Shown: positions 16,448 to 25,051, numbered from the stretch's first letter. The stretch is DNA of 64,000 nucleotides from JBCCBV01 sp039033855 (GCA_039033855.1 JBCCBV010000003.1:62001-126000); one strand, 5' to 3'. A program made the numbers and translations. The notes: a model not told the origin generated them from the letters alone.

Positions 16448-16870
16448 ATGAGCGAAACCAACGGGCGGGCCATGGGTGAAGCGAACGGCCGGGCCAACGG
16501 GCAGTCTGGCGAGCGGAACGTGCTGGGCGGGCCGTTGCAGGCCTGCGGGTACACGCCGTTGACGGGGTTCGACCGGAGCGGGTTCTGCCGGTGCGGGCCG
16601 GAGGATGTGGGCGTGCACGCGGTGTGCGCGGTGATGACGGAGGCGTTCCTGACATTCACGAAGGAACAAGGCAACGACCTGAGCACGCCCCGGCCGGAGT
16701 GGGGGTTCGCGGGGCTCAAGCCGGGCGACCGGTGGTGTTTGTGCGCGGCGCGGTGGGCCGAGGCCGAGCGTGCCGGCATGGCGCCGGGGGTGGTGTTAGA
16801 GGCGACCTCTCACGCGGCGCTGGGCGTGGTGAAGCTGGAGACGTTGCGCCGCCACGCGGTGGACTTGTAA
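16448..16870 (+). CDS. DUF2237 family protein
   Basis: The 140-aa protein matches the DUF2237 pattern closely: NVLGGPLQ, TPLTGFDRSGFCRCGPEDVG, HAVCAVMTEAFL, GNDLSTPRPEWGF, GLKPGDRWCLCAARW and VVLEATSH. Function is unknown; the conserved cysteines suggest metal or redox chemistry, but that is inference. The first 24 residues are a variable Asn/Gly-rich tail. It starts 6 nt after a TAGATT -10 box. The secreted gene at 16900 follows after 29 bp and may be cotranscribed. Confidence 0.92.
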   Translation: MSETNGRAMGEANGRANGQSGERNVLGGPLQACGYTPLTGFDRSGFCRCGPEDVGVHAVCAVMTEAFLTFTKEQGNDLSTPRPEWGFAGLKPGDRWCLCAARWAEAERAGMAPGVVLEATSHAALGVVKLETLRRHAVDL

Positions 16871-16899
16871 ACTTCGAGGACTATTTCCGGAGGCACAGT

Positions 16900-17859
16900 G
16901 TGAAGCGTCACAACTTGATCCGACTGGCCCGCGTCACGTTCTTGGTTCCGCTCGTGGCGGCTTGCGCGTCGTTGTGCGCAGACACGGCGGTTTCCCAGCC
17001 GCCCCAGATGGCTTCCCCTGTCGAGGTGTCGGCTTTTGATGTGAGACTCTTGGAAGTGGGGATTTCGCGGCAAACACCCGGTGGTGTTGCCTTCGAGGAA
17101 GAGCACTGGTGGCCTCCGCGAGACGAAATCCAGCTGACGATGCTGGTCACCACAAAGGAAGGCCCGGTGGTGGGCTTGGAATGGGACGAGAGCCGTATCA
17201 ATCCCCGGTGGCCGTGGGACGAGGGCAACGACGAGAATGAGCCATCACTGCCGACCGGCCTCTCGAAATGGCGATTTTCTAGGGACAACAAGTCGTTGCT
17301 CCTGTCGGCCGAAGACTTGACTCTGCCCGAAGCCGGGCACCCGCTTCGGGTTTGGGGGCAGTTGACGCTGTGGACGGCAAGTGAAACTTCGCAACACCAC
17401 ATCCTGGTGGAGCGAATCAAGCCCGGCGCGAAGGCGTTTCCGCTTGGCCGGTTCAGATGGCACGTCTCGGATGACGAGGAGCCCGCAGAAGACATGGAAA
17501 TCGATCCGGGTTTGAACATCCACTTCTCCGGCGAGTCAGCCATGCGGGTACGCGACGCGCGACTTGTGGACGCAGAGGGCCGAGCGGTGGCGGGCGTTGA
17601 AATCAAGTGGTGGCGTTTTGCGGACATCGAGCACCACCTCACGCTCACCGTGCCCCGGCAAGAGGACCTCGACCCCCAGTGGCGGCTGGAGATCGACCTA
17701 TGGTCGGGGCTGCGGAAAGTGCGGGTGCCTTTTGAATTCACCGGCGCAGACTTTGAGGCGTTCTGGGGCGCCGGGGCTCACGCCGAAGAACGGGGCGGGC
17801 TGCCGGTATCGGCCGAGGCCGACGAAGACGTCTTGTCGCCGGCTTCCCCGGCCGATTGA
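16900..17859 (+). CDS. Secreted protein of unknown function, likely paralogue of the 12991 gene product
   Basis: The 319-aa product has a signal peptide (1-30, LARVTFLVPLVAACASLCA; the cysteines give no good lipobox). The mature part is beta-rich with many Trp and acidic residues and no recognised domain. The GTG start has CCGGAGG at 6-nt spacing, which decides it over longer frames. The pattern S-D-x3-L...L-x2-P-x2-G...V-x-G-x-L near 135-170 and a C-terminal VRVPFEF strand match the 12991 protein in order. Its last 82 bp overlap the convergent ceramidase-like gene. Confidence 0.75.
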   Translation: MKRHNLIRLARVTFLVPLVAACASLCADTAVSQPPQMASPVEVSAFDVRLLEVGISRQTPGGVAFEEEHWWPPRDEIQLTMLVTTKEGPVVGLEWDESRINPRWPWDEGNDENEPSLPTGLSKWRFSRDNKSLLLSAEDLTLPEAGHPLRVWGQLTLWTASETSQHHILVERIKPGAKAFPLGRFRWHVSDDEEPAEDMEIDPGLNIHFSGESAMRVRDARLVDAEGRAVAGVEIKWWRFADIEHHLTLTVPRQEDLDPQWRLEIDLWSGLRKVRVPFEFTGADFEAFWGAGAHAEERGGLPVSAEADEDVLSPASPAD

Positions 17860-18554
17860 TGCATCGCTTTCGCGAGCGCTCGGCCGCAGAGGGTGAGCGC
17901 CGCGGCGTTGCACAGGTGCCAGAGGAAGTGCGTGCCGTAGGGGTTGAGGTCGCAGAGCGGCTCGTCGAGCGAACGCAGCGCCAGGCTGAGTACCAAGACC
18001 CCGGCGGCCAGCAGGAAGAGCTTTGCGATCGGCCGTCGGGTCCGCCAGCACACCAGGCCGAACAGCCCGGCTGAGGCGACCGACGGCAGGTAGGCGCAGG
18101 TCAGGCTCGGGCAGAGCACGGCCAGGCCGATGGAGGCGCCCAGCCACGCCAGGATCACGCCGAGCTGTCCCCCGAAGCGCCACCCCAGCAGACTTCGTGT
18201 GGCTTGCACCAGGAACACGGTCACGAACACCACGATCGACAGGCTGTCGAGCATGGCGGTCAGCCGGTTGGCGAAGGTGTGGAAAGCCCCACTCGCCAGG
18301 CCGATGGCCAGCAACAGCACGGCCAGGGTGCGGGCGCTGCGCACTCGGCGTGCGTCTGGCGGTGCTCCCTTGCCCGCGGCGAACCACAGGTACACGGCGC
18401 CGGCGACGAAGGCCAGGTTGGTGACGGCGTTGAGCGGCTCGGCGAACAGGCCTTGGCCGACGCGCTCGCAGTAGGCGTCGATGGGGGCGAACCAGCCGTG
18501 GTCTTGGCCTGCGTGGTCATGCCCGGCGTGCGTCGGGTTGGCGGGTGTGCTCAT
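17778..18554 (-). CDS. Ceramidase-like membrane hydrolase (CREST superfamily)
   Basis: The 258-aa protein has seven predicted helices. It has the metal-site pattern of alkaline ceramidase/CREST proteins: GAFHTFANRLTAMLDSLS (H...D) after helix 2-3, and THFLWHLCNA (H-x3-H) in the last helix. The N-terminal WFAPIDAYCERVG with the following LNAVTNLAFV is typical of the family. It would be an inner-membrane amidase or hydrolase; the substrate in this organism is unknown. Its ATG overlaps the tatC stop (ATGA), so it is translationally coupled. The 3' end overlaps the convergent secreted gene by 82 bp. Confidence 0.85.
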   Translation of the reverse strand: MSTPANPTHAGHDHAGQDHGWFAPIDAYCERVGQGLFAEPLNAVTNLAFVAGAVYLWFAAGKGAPPDARRVRSARTLAVLLLAIGLASGAFHTFANRLTAMLDSLSIVVFVTVFLVQATRSLLGWRFGGQLGVILAWLGASIGLAVLCPSLTCAYLPSVASAGLFGLVCWRTRRPIAKLFLLAAGVLVLSLALRSLDEPLCDLNPYGTHFLWHLCNAAALTLCGRALAKAMHQSAGEAGDKTSSSASADTGSPPRSSA

Positions 18555-19663
18555 GCTTCACCCGACGGCGCGGGGGCGTGGCGTTCGGCCAGGCGGATGG
18601 CCAGGATGCCCAGCTCAAAGAGCGCGTAGAGCGGGAAGGCCAAGACGACCATCGAGATCGGGTCGGCCGGGGTCAGCAGCGCGCCCAATGCGAACGAACC
18701 GAACAGGGCGTACTTGCGCACCTTGCGGACCTGCTCGGCCTTGAGCAGCCCCGACCACCCGGCCATGAGCATCACGACCGGGGTCTGGAACGCGATGAGC
18801 ACGCCCAGCCCTAGCAGCGTGACGAAACGGATGTACTGGTCGATGTCCAGGAGGGTTTGGATCGACGACCCGCCGCGCAACGGCAGGAAGCGGTAGGTCT
18901 GCTCGGCGTCGATGCGGATGCGCAGCTCGCGCTCGGGCATTTTGACCCAGGCGGCGCCGAGCGGCGCGTCGGGTGGGTCTTCGCGCAGCAGCGGGATTTG
19001 CGCGGGCGTGCTGGGCGTAGCGGCGACGCCGGGCGCGGGGGGTGGCTCTGTCGCCTGTTCGCCGGTGGGTGGCGGCTTGCCGGTGGTGGCTTCGAAGATC
19101 AGGTTAAGCACGGGGCTCGGGGCCGAGGCGGCTTGCGGCCCGCCGATGGGCGGGAAGGTGCTGTTGAAGTAGATCAGGAACACCAGGCAGATCGGCAGGA
19201 GCACGTAGTACAGAAAGCCCATCGCCAGCGCCGACATGACCGCGCAGAACGGCGCGACGATGAGCACGAAGCTGCGCTCGTTGGCGTAGAGGCCCGAGGC
19301 GACGAACTTCCAGCCCTGCCAGGCAACGAAGGGGAACGCCACCACCAGCCCGGCGAGGATGGAGACTTTGAGATAGACGGCGAACCCGGTCGGCACGCCG
19401 AACGCGTAGGCCTGGGCGGGCATGCCGAAAGCGCCGAGCACCTGGCCCAGTGGGGTCAGCAGCAGGGCCACGATCTTCTTGCCCACCAACAGGCAGCCGG
19501 CGGCGCAAACGGTGATGGCGATCAGGCTGTAAATGCTGCGGGTGCGCAGCTCCTCGAGGTGGTCGCCCAATGGCATGCGCGACGGGTCCAGGGCCGGCCC
19601 GTCGGGTGCGGGGTCGGTTGCCGGTTCGATCACGGGCGTCGACGCCTGGTCCATCGGGGTCAC
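18551..19663 (-). CDS. tatC: Sec-independent protein translocase TatC with a long periplasmic insertion
   Basis: TatC is the receptor for twin-arginine signal peptides. The 370-aa product is about 110 longer than usual. The N-terminal MPLGDHLEELRTR, the ALLTPADPISM motif and six helices are intact. The extra sequence, about residues 175-270, is Pro/Ala/Glu-rich and sits in the periplasmic loop between TM3 and TM4. The GTG start lies 6 nt after TACACT, so it is probably leaderless although 48 bp downstream of queA. It is coupled to the ceramidase gene by ATGA. Confidence 0.95.
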   Translation of the reverse strand: MTPMDQASTPVIEPATDPAPDGPALDPSRMPLGDHLEELRTRSIYSLIAITVCAAGCLLVGKKIVALLLTPLGQVLGAFGMPAQAYAFGVPTGFAVYLKVSILAGLVVAFPFVAWQGWKFVASGLYANERSFVLIVAPFCAVMSALAMGFLYYVLLPICLVFLIYFNSTFPPIGGPQAASAPSPVLNLIFEATTGKPPPTGEQATEPPPAPGVAATPSTPAQIPLLREDPPDAPLGAAWVKMPERELRIRIDAEQTYRFLPLRGGSSIQTLLDIDQYIRFVTLLGLGVLIAFQTPVVMLMAGWSGLLKAEQVRKVRKYALFGSFALGALLTPADPISMVVLAFPLYALFELGILAIRLAERHAPAPSGEA

Positions 19664-19669
19664 GGACCG

Positions 19670-19675
19670 AGTGTA
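19670..19675 (-). promoter_or_regulatory. -10 box of leaderless tatC
   Basis: TACACT on the minus strand, then CGGTCC, then the GTG at 19663. It lies in the 48-bp gap after queA. Confidence 0.5.
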
Positions 19676-19711
19676 AGCCGGGCGGTTGGCCAGGGCCGGG
19701 CGGCGAGCCGG

Positions 19712-20860
19712 CTAGACGATCAGCATCGCGTCGCCGAACGAGTAGAAGCGGTAGTTGCGTTCGACGGCCAGGCGGTACCACTCCAGCAGCCGGGGCACGC
19801 CGACGCCGGGCAGGGCCGCGACCATCGCCAGCAGCGTCGACTTGGGCAGGTGGAAGTTGGTCAGCAGGGCGTCGGTCAGGCGGAACCCAAAGCCGGTGTC
19901 CGGGCGGATGAACAGGTCGGTCTGGCTGGCGTAGTCCTCGGTCAGGTTGGCCCAGTCGGGGGGGAGCGATTCGAGGGCCCGGACGGTGGTGGTGCCCACG
20001 GCCAGGATGCATCGGCCGTCGCTCCGGGCGCGGCGCAGCGTGTCCAGCGTTTCGGCGGGGGCCAGGTAAGACTCGCTGTGCATCGTGTGGTCGTCGAGCG
20101 AGTCGGATCGCACCGGGGCGAAGGTGCCGAGGCCGACGTGCAGCACGACCTCGGCTCGGCGGACGCCCTGGAGCGATAAGCGGTCCATCAGTTCTGGGGT
20201 GAAGTGCAGCCCGGCGGTGGGCGCCGCGGCGGAGCCGGTGTCCTGCGCGTTACGCCCGGCGAACACGGTGTTGTAACGCTCGGGGTCTTGCGGGTCGTCC
20301 TGCGGCAGCCCGCGGGCCTTGCGTTCTTGGAGGATGTAAGGCGGCAACGGCGGCCTGCCTACGAGTTTGAGCGCGCTCAGCGGGTCGGCCGTGGTCTTAT
20401 TTTCCGAAGAAGACAAGAATGTAGCTCGCCAGACGCCGGCGTCGCGTTTGTCGATCAGGCGCCAGGCCGAGCCGTCGGGCAGGTCGAGTTGCTCGCCCGG
20501 TTGCAGGCGTCCGCCGGAGTGGCAGAGCAGGCGGAACGCGGGGGTGTCGGCTTCGGTGGTGAGGTCCGGGGTGCAGGCGCCGGGTTGGGGTGGTTCGGGG
20601 CCGAGGAAGAGGCCGTCGACTTTGCCGCCGGTGGCGGCGCGGGTGGCGGAAAAGCGTGCGGGCACGACGCGGGTGCGGTTGACGGCCATGACGTCGCCGG
20701 CGTCGAGCACGCCCAGGTCGGGCAGGTCGCGGACGTGGTGGTCCTCGGCTCGGCCGGTGTTGCGATGGCAGACCAGCAGGCGGGCGCTGTCGCGCGGGTG
20801 GGCGGGGGCCACGGCGACGCGGTCGGCGGGCAGGTCGAAGTCGAGGTCGTCGGTGCGCAC
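19712..20860 (-). CDS. queA: S-adenosylmethionine:tRNA ribosyltransferase-isomerase
   Basis: QueA moves the ribosyl part of SAM to preQ1 in tRNA to form epoxyqueuosine. The 382-aa protein shows the family blocks DFDLPADRVA, DLGVLDAGDVMAVNRTRV, AAPTAGLHFTPELMDRL, VVLHVGLGTFAPV and NFHLPKSTLLAMV. The GTG start is 7 nt after TACCAT. The window also carries the likely queuosine-precursor importer yhhQ (25606). It heads the queA-tatC-ceramidase run and is divergent from the thermonuclease gene with only 41 bp between starts. Confidence 0.96.
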   Translation of the reverse strand: MRTDDLDFDLPADRVAVAPAHPRDSARLLVCHRNTGRAEDHHVRDLPDLGVLDAGDVMAVNRTRVVPARFSATRAATGGKVDGLFLGPEPPQPGACTPDLTTEADTPAFRLLCHSGGRLQPGEQLDLPDGSAWRLIDKRDAGVWRATFLSSSENKTTADPLSALKLVGRPPLPPYILQERKARGLPQDDPQDPERYNTVFAGRNAQDTGSAAAPTAGLHFTPELMDRLSLQGVRRAEVVLHVGLGTFAPVRSDSLDDHTMHSESYLAPAETLDTLRRARSDGRCILAVGTTTVRALESLPPDWANLTEDYASQTDLFIRPDTGFGFRLTDALLTNFHLPKSTLLAMVAALPGVGVPRLLEWYRLAVERNYRFYSFGDAMLIV

Positions 20861-20867
20861 GGGCGGG

Positions 20868-20873
20868 ATGGTA
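20868..20873 (-). promoter_or_regulatory. -10 box of leaderless queA
   Basis: TACCAT on the minus strand, then CCCGCCC (7 nt), then the GTG at 20860. Confidence 0.45.
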
Positions 20874-20888
20874 GAGCCGCCGGCGCCT

Positions 20889-20894
20889 TAGGTT
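20889..20894 (+). promoter_or_regulatory. -10 box of the leaderless thermonuclease gene
   Basis: TAGGTT, then GAAGGGC (7 nt), then the ATG at 20902. It is back to back with the queA -10 box in a 41-bp intergenic region. GAAGGG could also act as a weak Shine-Dalgarno. Confidence 0.4.
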
Positions 20895-20901
20895 GAAGGG
20901 C

Positions 20902-21522
20902 ATGGGCAGCCGTCGTCACAGCCAGCGGAACGGAGGTCGACGCGGTGCGGCGCGGTCGTGGTCGCTCCAAGGCTGGTCGCGGCGCGGGCGTCGTCGGCGG
21001 CGCTGGGCGGTGTTCGTGGTGATCGGGCTGCTGGCCTTGCTGACGGCGCTCGATCGGGGCGGGCTGGGGGTCGCGCCGCCCGGGGACCTGCGGGCATACG
21101 ACGGTCAGACGGCCCGGGTGGTTCGGGTGATCGACGGGGACACGCTGCTGGTGCACTTGCCCGACGCGGTGAACGGCAACCCCGAGACGCGCGTTCGGCT
21201 GTGGGGGATCGACGCGCCGGAGCTGGCCCGGCCGTCGGAGGGCAGGCCGGCCGAGCCTTGGGCCGAGGCGTCGCGCGATGCGCTCGTCGAACTGGTCCAA
21301 GGCCGCCGGGTCCGGCTGGAGCTTGAGCCGTCGCGCCTGCGGGGCGGCTATGGGCGATTGCTGGCTCACGTGGTGCTCGAAGACGGGCGTTCGGCGGCGG
21401 GGGTGCTGGTGGACCGGGGCCTGGCGGAGGCCGACGGCCGGTGGAGCCACGATCGGTACGACGATTACGCCCGGCGCGAGCGGGCCGCCAAGGCCGCTTC
21501 GGCCGGATTATGGGGCCCATGA
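20902..21522 (+). CDS. Membrane-anchored thermonuclease (SNase-like) protein
   Basis: The 206-aa protein has a very Arg-rich N-terminus, one hydrophobic helix (about 33-52, VFVVIGLLALLTAL) and an SNase domain. The staphylococcal-nuclease catalytic set is there: IDGDTLLV, RLWGIDAPE (Arg, Asp, Glu) and YGRLLAHV (second Arg). It should be an extracytoplasmic Ca-dependent nuclease tethered by its N-terminus. ATG 20902 is chosen over TTG 20893 because TAGGTT lies 7 nt upstream. The small gene at 21519 overlaps its stop (ATGA). Confidence 0.9.
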   Translation: MGSRRHSQRNGGRRGAARSWSLQGWSRRGRRRRRWAVFVVIGLLALLTALDRGGLGVAPPGDLRAYDGQTARVVRVIDGDTLLVHLPDAVNGNPETRVRLWGIDAPELARPSEGRPAEPWAEASRDALVELVQGRRVRLELEPSRLRGGYGRLLAHVVLEDGRSAAGVLVDRGLAEADGRWSHDRYDDYARRERAAKAASAGLWGP

Positions 21523-21812
21523 GGCGGCTTTTTGCAGTCGGGTCGGCTATAAGAAGGGCGTCCGATTCGGCCGAGGCCCGCGTGATCCGACCCCGATTCA
21601 ATCCCGACCCGCTGGCGCAACGGCGGCGCCAAATGATCTCCGAAACCGAGGCGTTTCTGAACTGGGCGATGCAGTCCGGTCAGGACGTGCCCCGGATCCC
21701 GCGTCGGCGGACCGACCAGGGCGGGTTTGACGGGCTGATTGCCGGCGACGTGGCGAAAGCCGCGGTCCGCTGCTTCTGGCGTCGAGCGTTACGCTCGGTC
21801 GGCCGATATTGA
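21519..21812 (+). CDS. Small hypothetical protein coupled to the thermonuclease gene
   Basis: A 97-aa ORF whose ATG overlaps the upstream stop (ATGA). It has an Arg-rich N-terminus and a segment NPDPLAQRRRQMISETEAFL that looks protein-like (charged amphipathic helix), then NWAMQSGQDVPRIPRRR. No domain is recognised. The C-terminal RCFWRRALRSVG is less convincing. The overlap and codon pattern favour a real gene, but an ORF by chance cannot be excluded. Confidence 0.45.
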   Translation: MRRLFAVGSAIRRASDSAEARVIRPRFNPDPLAQRRRQMISETEAFLNWAMQSGQDVPRIPRRRTDQGGFDGLIAGDVAKAAVRCFWRRALRSVGRY

Positions 21813-21921
21813 TCCGGGGCCCGCGTCGGGCACGGCCCGGCCCGGGTAGGGTTCGGGGCCAGACACGTTCTTTCAAGCCATGGCCGGCCCACCGGGGCGG
21901 CTCGTAAGGGATCGAGACCAG

Positions 21922-22689
21922 ATGAGCGACCAGCCGGTTCGGGCGACGATAGCGACGGGGTACAAGGCACGGCTCGGGCTGATCGGCCTGGTGTGCTTTC
22001 TGTTCGGCTGCTGGGCTATGTACGACGGGTTTGTGAAGTACCCGGCCGAGGCCGAGCGGTTCGACGCCGTTCAGGCCTGGAAGGCCGAGAACCCCAATTG
22101 GCAGCAGGATTGGCCCGCCTACGCACCGACGCAGGGCTGGCCGGCCAACCTCAACGACGTGGACGACCGCACGTTTACCGACATCCTCAGCCAGTACATC
22201 ATGGCGGCGATCACGCTGCCCATCGGCGTGTGGTTCGGGCTGTCGTTTTTGACCTCGGGGCGGAAGTTCCTTGAGGTCGATGACCAAACGATTCGCGCCT
22301 CGGGCGGCCGGTCGGCGGGGTTCGGGGACATCACCAGCATCGACATGACCAAGTGGAAGACCAAGGGCATCGCCAAGATCAACCACTCCGGGCAGGGCAA
22401 GAGCCCGATCGTGCTCGACGACTGGAAGTTCACCCGCAAACCCACCGAGCACATCTTGATGACGGTGCTCCAGGCGCACGACACCGAGGCGCACGCGGCG
22501 CTGGTCGCCGAGCAGGAAGCGGCGCGTCAGGCGGCGGAAGAGGCTCGTGCCGCGGCCGCGGCGGAGGCCGAAGCGCAAGGGCCGGCGGGGGCCGAACTCG
22601 GCGATCCCGAGAGGGTCGCGACCGAGCCGGACCCGGCGGGCGGAGCCGAAGCCGAAACGTCCGAAGCGGCTGGACCGCGGGTATCCTGA
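21922..22689 (+). CDS. Membrane protein with two helices and a PH-like cytoplasmic part
   Basis: The 255-aa product has hydrophobic helices near 17-35 (LGLIGLVCFLFGCWAMY) and 92-112 (IMAAITLPIGVWFGLSF). Between them lies a Trp-rich loop (NPNWQQDWPAYAPTQGW). A small beta domain follows (FLEVDDQTIRASGG, DITSIDMTKWKTKGIAKI), reminiscent of bacterial PH-like domains. The tail from about 195 is Ala/Glu-rich and probably coiled. Function is unknown. The ATG is preceded by a purine-rich stretch without a clear Shine-Dalgarno; an earlier in-frame codon at 21880 is less likely. Confidence 0.7.
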   Translation: MSDQPVRATIATGYKARLGLIGLVCFLFGCWAMYDGFVKYPAEAERFDAVQAWKAENPNWQQDWPAYAPTQGWPANLNDVDDRTFTDILSQYIMAAITLPIGVWFGLSFLTSGRKFLEVDDQTIRASGGRSAGFGDITSIDMTKWKTKGIAKINHSGQGKSPIVLDDWKFTRKPTEHILMTVLQAHDTEAHAALVAEQEAARQAAEEARAAAAAEAEAQGPAGAELGDPERVATEPDPAGGAEAETSEAAGPRVS

Positions 22690-22739
22690 GCCCTGCACGC
22701 GGGCTTGTTCAGACAATAGGTATTGCAACCCAGGTTTGA

Positions 22740-23711
22740 TTAGCGCGCCGCGCCGACGGGCTGGGCGTCTTGCCGTTCGTGCACCGAAGATACGCCGCCG
22801 GGCGAGCGCCGTGCGGGGGCAGGGCGATCCGGGTTGGATGCGACGCTTGCGCTGCCCGATGGTGATGCGGGCTTGCCGTTGACACTTGGCGCGGCGTACC
22901 GGTCGGGCGGCGCCTGGCCGACGCCGATGCGCCGGTGCACGTAGGCGGGGGCGCGGATGACCAGGCTGTTTTGATACACGGCCACGCTGGCGACCGACCC
23001 GCCGTTGGCCCGCCAAAGCTCGGGTTCTACGGATTGGCGGATGAGCTCGGCGACGTCGTCTCCGGGGCGCCGGCCTTGGCGGTCTTCGTCGCGGTCGTCG
23101 GTGGTGTCGACATCGAGCTCGATGCGGCTGCCGCCCGACCCGCTGCCGGAGCCGGTCGAGATCCCGAGCGTGGGGGCGATAAACGTGGGGACATCCACGC
23201 CCAGGTCGCCGAGCGGGTACACGCGGACCTCGGTTTGGCGGTTGGCCATGGCGCGGGTCATGATTTCGTAGCCGCCGTCGGTCGTGGGCTCGGCGAGCAG
23301 GCGCACCCGGGCGGCGGGCATGGGCAGGCCGTCGGGCCCGAGCGGCGGTGGGCCGGCGAGGTCTTCGGCCTGGTCGAGCATCAGGCGCAGCACGGCCGTG
23401 GGCGAAGCCCCCGCCACGCGGATCGACACCGGGGCCTCGGGGTCCACGCCTTCGCGCTGCAGCGCCGACCAGACCACGGCGACGTTGCGCCCCGACACGC
23501 GGGCAAAGCCGTCGAGCGCGGTGCGCAGCGGGGTCTGATTGAGTTCGAGCGAGATGGCGGTGGGCCTGTCGGGCACGGCGAGGTCCGGCGCAGTCGGGGC
23601 GGGCTGCGCGAGGCTTGGCGCGGGCGCCCATGCCCCGCCGATCGATAGGGCCGCGGCGGTGCAAGCGGTCAGGCTGCGGACGGGGGCCAGAAGGGGTGGG
23701 CGTCGCGGCAT
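22740..23711 (-). CDS. Exported protein with a secretin/TonB short N-terminal-like domain
   Basis: The 323-aa product has a signal peptide (1-34, ending ALSIGGAWAPAPSLA). An STN-like domain follows near 50-110 (LELNQTPLRTALDGFARVSG...PVSIRVAGASPTAVLRLML), the short fold at the start of secretins and TonB receptors. No secretin pore domain follows. The rest is low-complexity with Gly/Ser and Asp/Arg runs and a strand VASVAVYQNSLVI. It may be a periplasmic partner of a secretion system, which is inference. GGAG lies before the ATG; the longer frame to 23816 is not used. It is followed by a 50-bp convergent gap. Confidence 0.65.
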   Translation of the reverse strand: MPRRPPLLAPVRSLTACTAAALSIGGAWAPAPSLAQPAPTAPDLAVPDRPTAISLELNQTPLRTALDGFARVSGRNVAVVWSALQREGVDPEAPVSIRVAGASPTAVLRLMLDQAEDLAGPPPLGPDGLPMPAARVRLLAEPTTDGGYEIMTRAMANRQTEVRVYPLGDLGVDVPTFIAPTLGISTGSGSGSGGSRIELDVDTTDDRDEDRQGRRPGDDVAELIRQSVEPELWRANGGSVASVAVYQNSLVIRAPAYVHRRIGVGQAPPDRYAAPSVNGKPASPSGSASVASNPDRPAPARRSPGGVSSVHERQDAQPVGAAR

Positions 23712-23749
23712 GGCAGGCTCCGGGCGAGGGGCAAACGGCGCGGGGGCAG

Positions 23750-25048
23750 CTAATTTTCGGCGGCGAGTTCGCGCAGTCGCGGCAGCGCTACATCGGTCAT
23801 CAGGATTTTGACGCACGCGGCGACCGGGATCGCCAGGATCAGGCCGATGAGCCCGGCAATCGCCCCGCCGGCCAAGACGACCAGCAGCACGGTCAGGGGG
23901 TCGAGGTCGGTGGCCTTGCCTTGGACGATGGGTTCAACGACCCAGCCGTCGACGAGTTGGGCGATGCCGTAGACCACGGTGGGGGCGATGACGTCCCAGA
24001 GCCAGTCGATCTGCGTGGCTTCGCCGCCGATGGCGCCGGTGGTGGCGTCGAGCACGGCCAGGCCCACGGCGACGGGCCAGGCGATGACGGCGATGTAAGG
24101 CAGCAAGCCCAGCACCCCGCCGAGCAGCCCGAGCAGCAGCCAGTAGGGCACGCCCACCGCGCCCCAGCCGACGGTCAGGATTAGCGAAAGGATGAACGCC
24201 TGGATCAACCGGCCGCGGATGTATGCGGAGACCGAACGGTCCATCTTCCGCAGCAGGGTGAAGGTGTCTTCGCGGTGCGAGGCGGGGAAGAACGCCGCGG
24301 ACCACGTTTTGATTTTGTCGAGCTTCCACAGGAACACAAAGAAGCAGAGCGCCGCGACCACCAGCAGCAGCGCGGTGCCGGTAAGCCACCCCAGCACGCC
24401 GAGCACGGCCGTGCCGCCGACGCTGAGCGCCTGCAGCGCGCCTTGGGCCACGGCGCCGAAGTCGATGTCGCTCTGCGTCAAACGGCCGGCGGTGGCCTGG
24501 GCGCGGTGGAGCAGTTCTTCTTTATCGACACCGACCCAGTCCAGCACGGCCTGTAGGTATTGCGGGGTGTTTTCCGCGAGTTGCACCGTTTGTTTGATGA
24601 GCACCGGCAGCGCCACGCCGAACGTGGCCAGCAGCAGCAGCAATGCGCCGCCAAGCAGGACCGACGCGCTGGTCAAACGCGACAAACCGTATTGCCGGTG
24701 GGCCCACTCGACCGCGGGGTTGAAGATGTAGGCGAGCGCCAGCCCGAGCAGCAGCGGGTTGAGCACGGGTCGGCTCTTGTCGATCAGGCCCGATACCACC
24801 GGCAGCAGCAAGCCGATGACCACCAGCATCAAGATGGCGGCCAGCAGCAGGTTGAACCACCGGCGTTGCCAGACATACGGCCCTTCGACCGACATCAGGT
24901 TGCGGCGCACCTGGTCGGCGGCGGTGGGTTTGGACGTAGCTTCGATAGAAACATCCGCAGCCCCCGCGGAACCTCTGGAGTTCGGGGGATCGGGCGCGGG
25001 TTGGTTGTGAGGTTCGCGGGGCGTGTCGGACGGTTGGTTTGGGTCCAA
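23750..25048 (-). CDS. AI-2E family transporter (PerM/YdiK type)
   Basis: The 432-aa protein has a charged N-terminal extension (1-60) and then the AI-2E family layout of about eight helices. Signature segments are KPTAADQVRRNL, SAYIRGRLIQAFILS, GLLPYIAVIAWPVAVGL and VEPIVQGKATDLDPLTVLLVV near the C-terminus. Members export varied solutes and some act as Na+/H+ antiporters, so the substrate is open. The TTG start has GGAG at 8-nt spacing inside the end of the upstream gene, 3 bp after its stop, showing a two-gene operon. Confidence 0.9.
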   Translation of the reverse strand: MDPNQPSDTPREPHNQPAPDPPNSRGSAGAADVSIEATSKPTAADQVRRNLMSVEGPYVWQRRWFNLLLAAILMLVVIGLLLPVVSGLIDKSRPVLNPLLLGLALAYIFNPAVEWAHRQYGLSRLTSASVLLGGALLLLLATFGVALPVLIKQTVQLAENTPQYLQAVLDWVGVDKEELLHRAQATAGRLTQSDIDFGAVAQGALQALSVGGTAVLGVLGWLTGTALLLVVAALCFFVFLWKLDKIKTWSAAFFPASHREDTFTLLRKMDRSVSAYIRGRLIQAFILSLILTVGWGAVGVPYWLLLGLLGGVLGLLPYIAVIAWPVAVGLAVLDATTGAIGGEATQIDWLWDVIAPTVVYGIAQLVDGWVVEPIVQGKATDLDPLTVLLVVLAGGAIAGLIGLILAIPVAACVKILMTDVALPRLRELAAEN

Positions 25049-25051
25049 GCG

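Noticed and set aside
22690..22739. Terminator between the PH-like gene and the STN-like gene
   Set aside because: Only a weak AT-rich stretch; no stem with a U tract.
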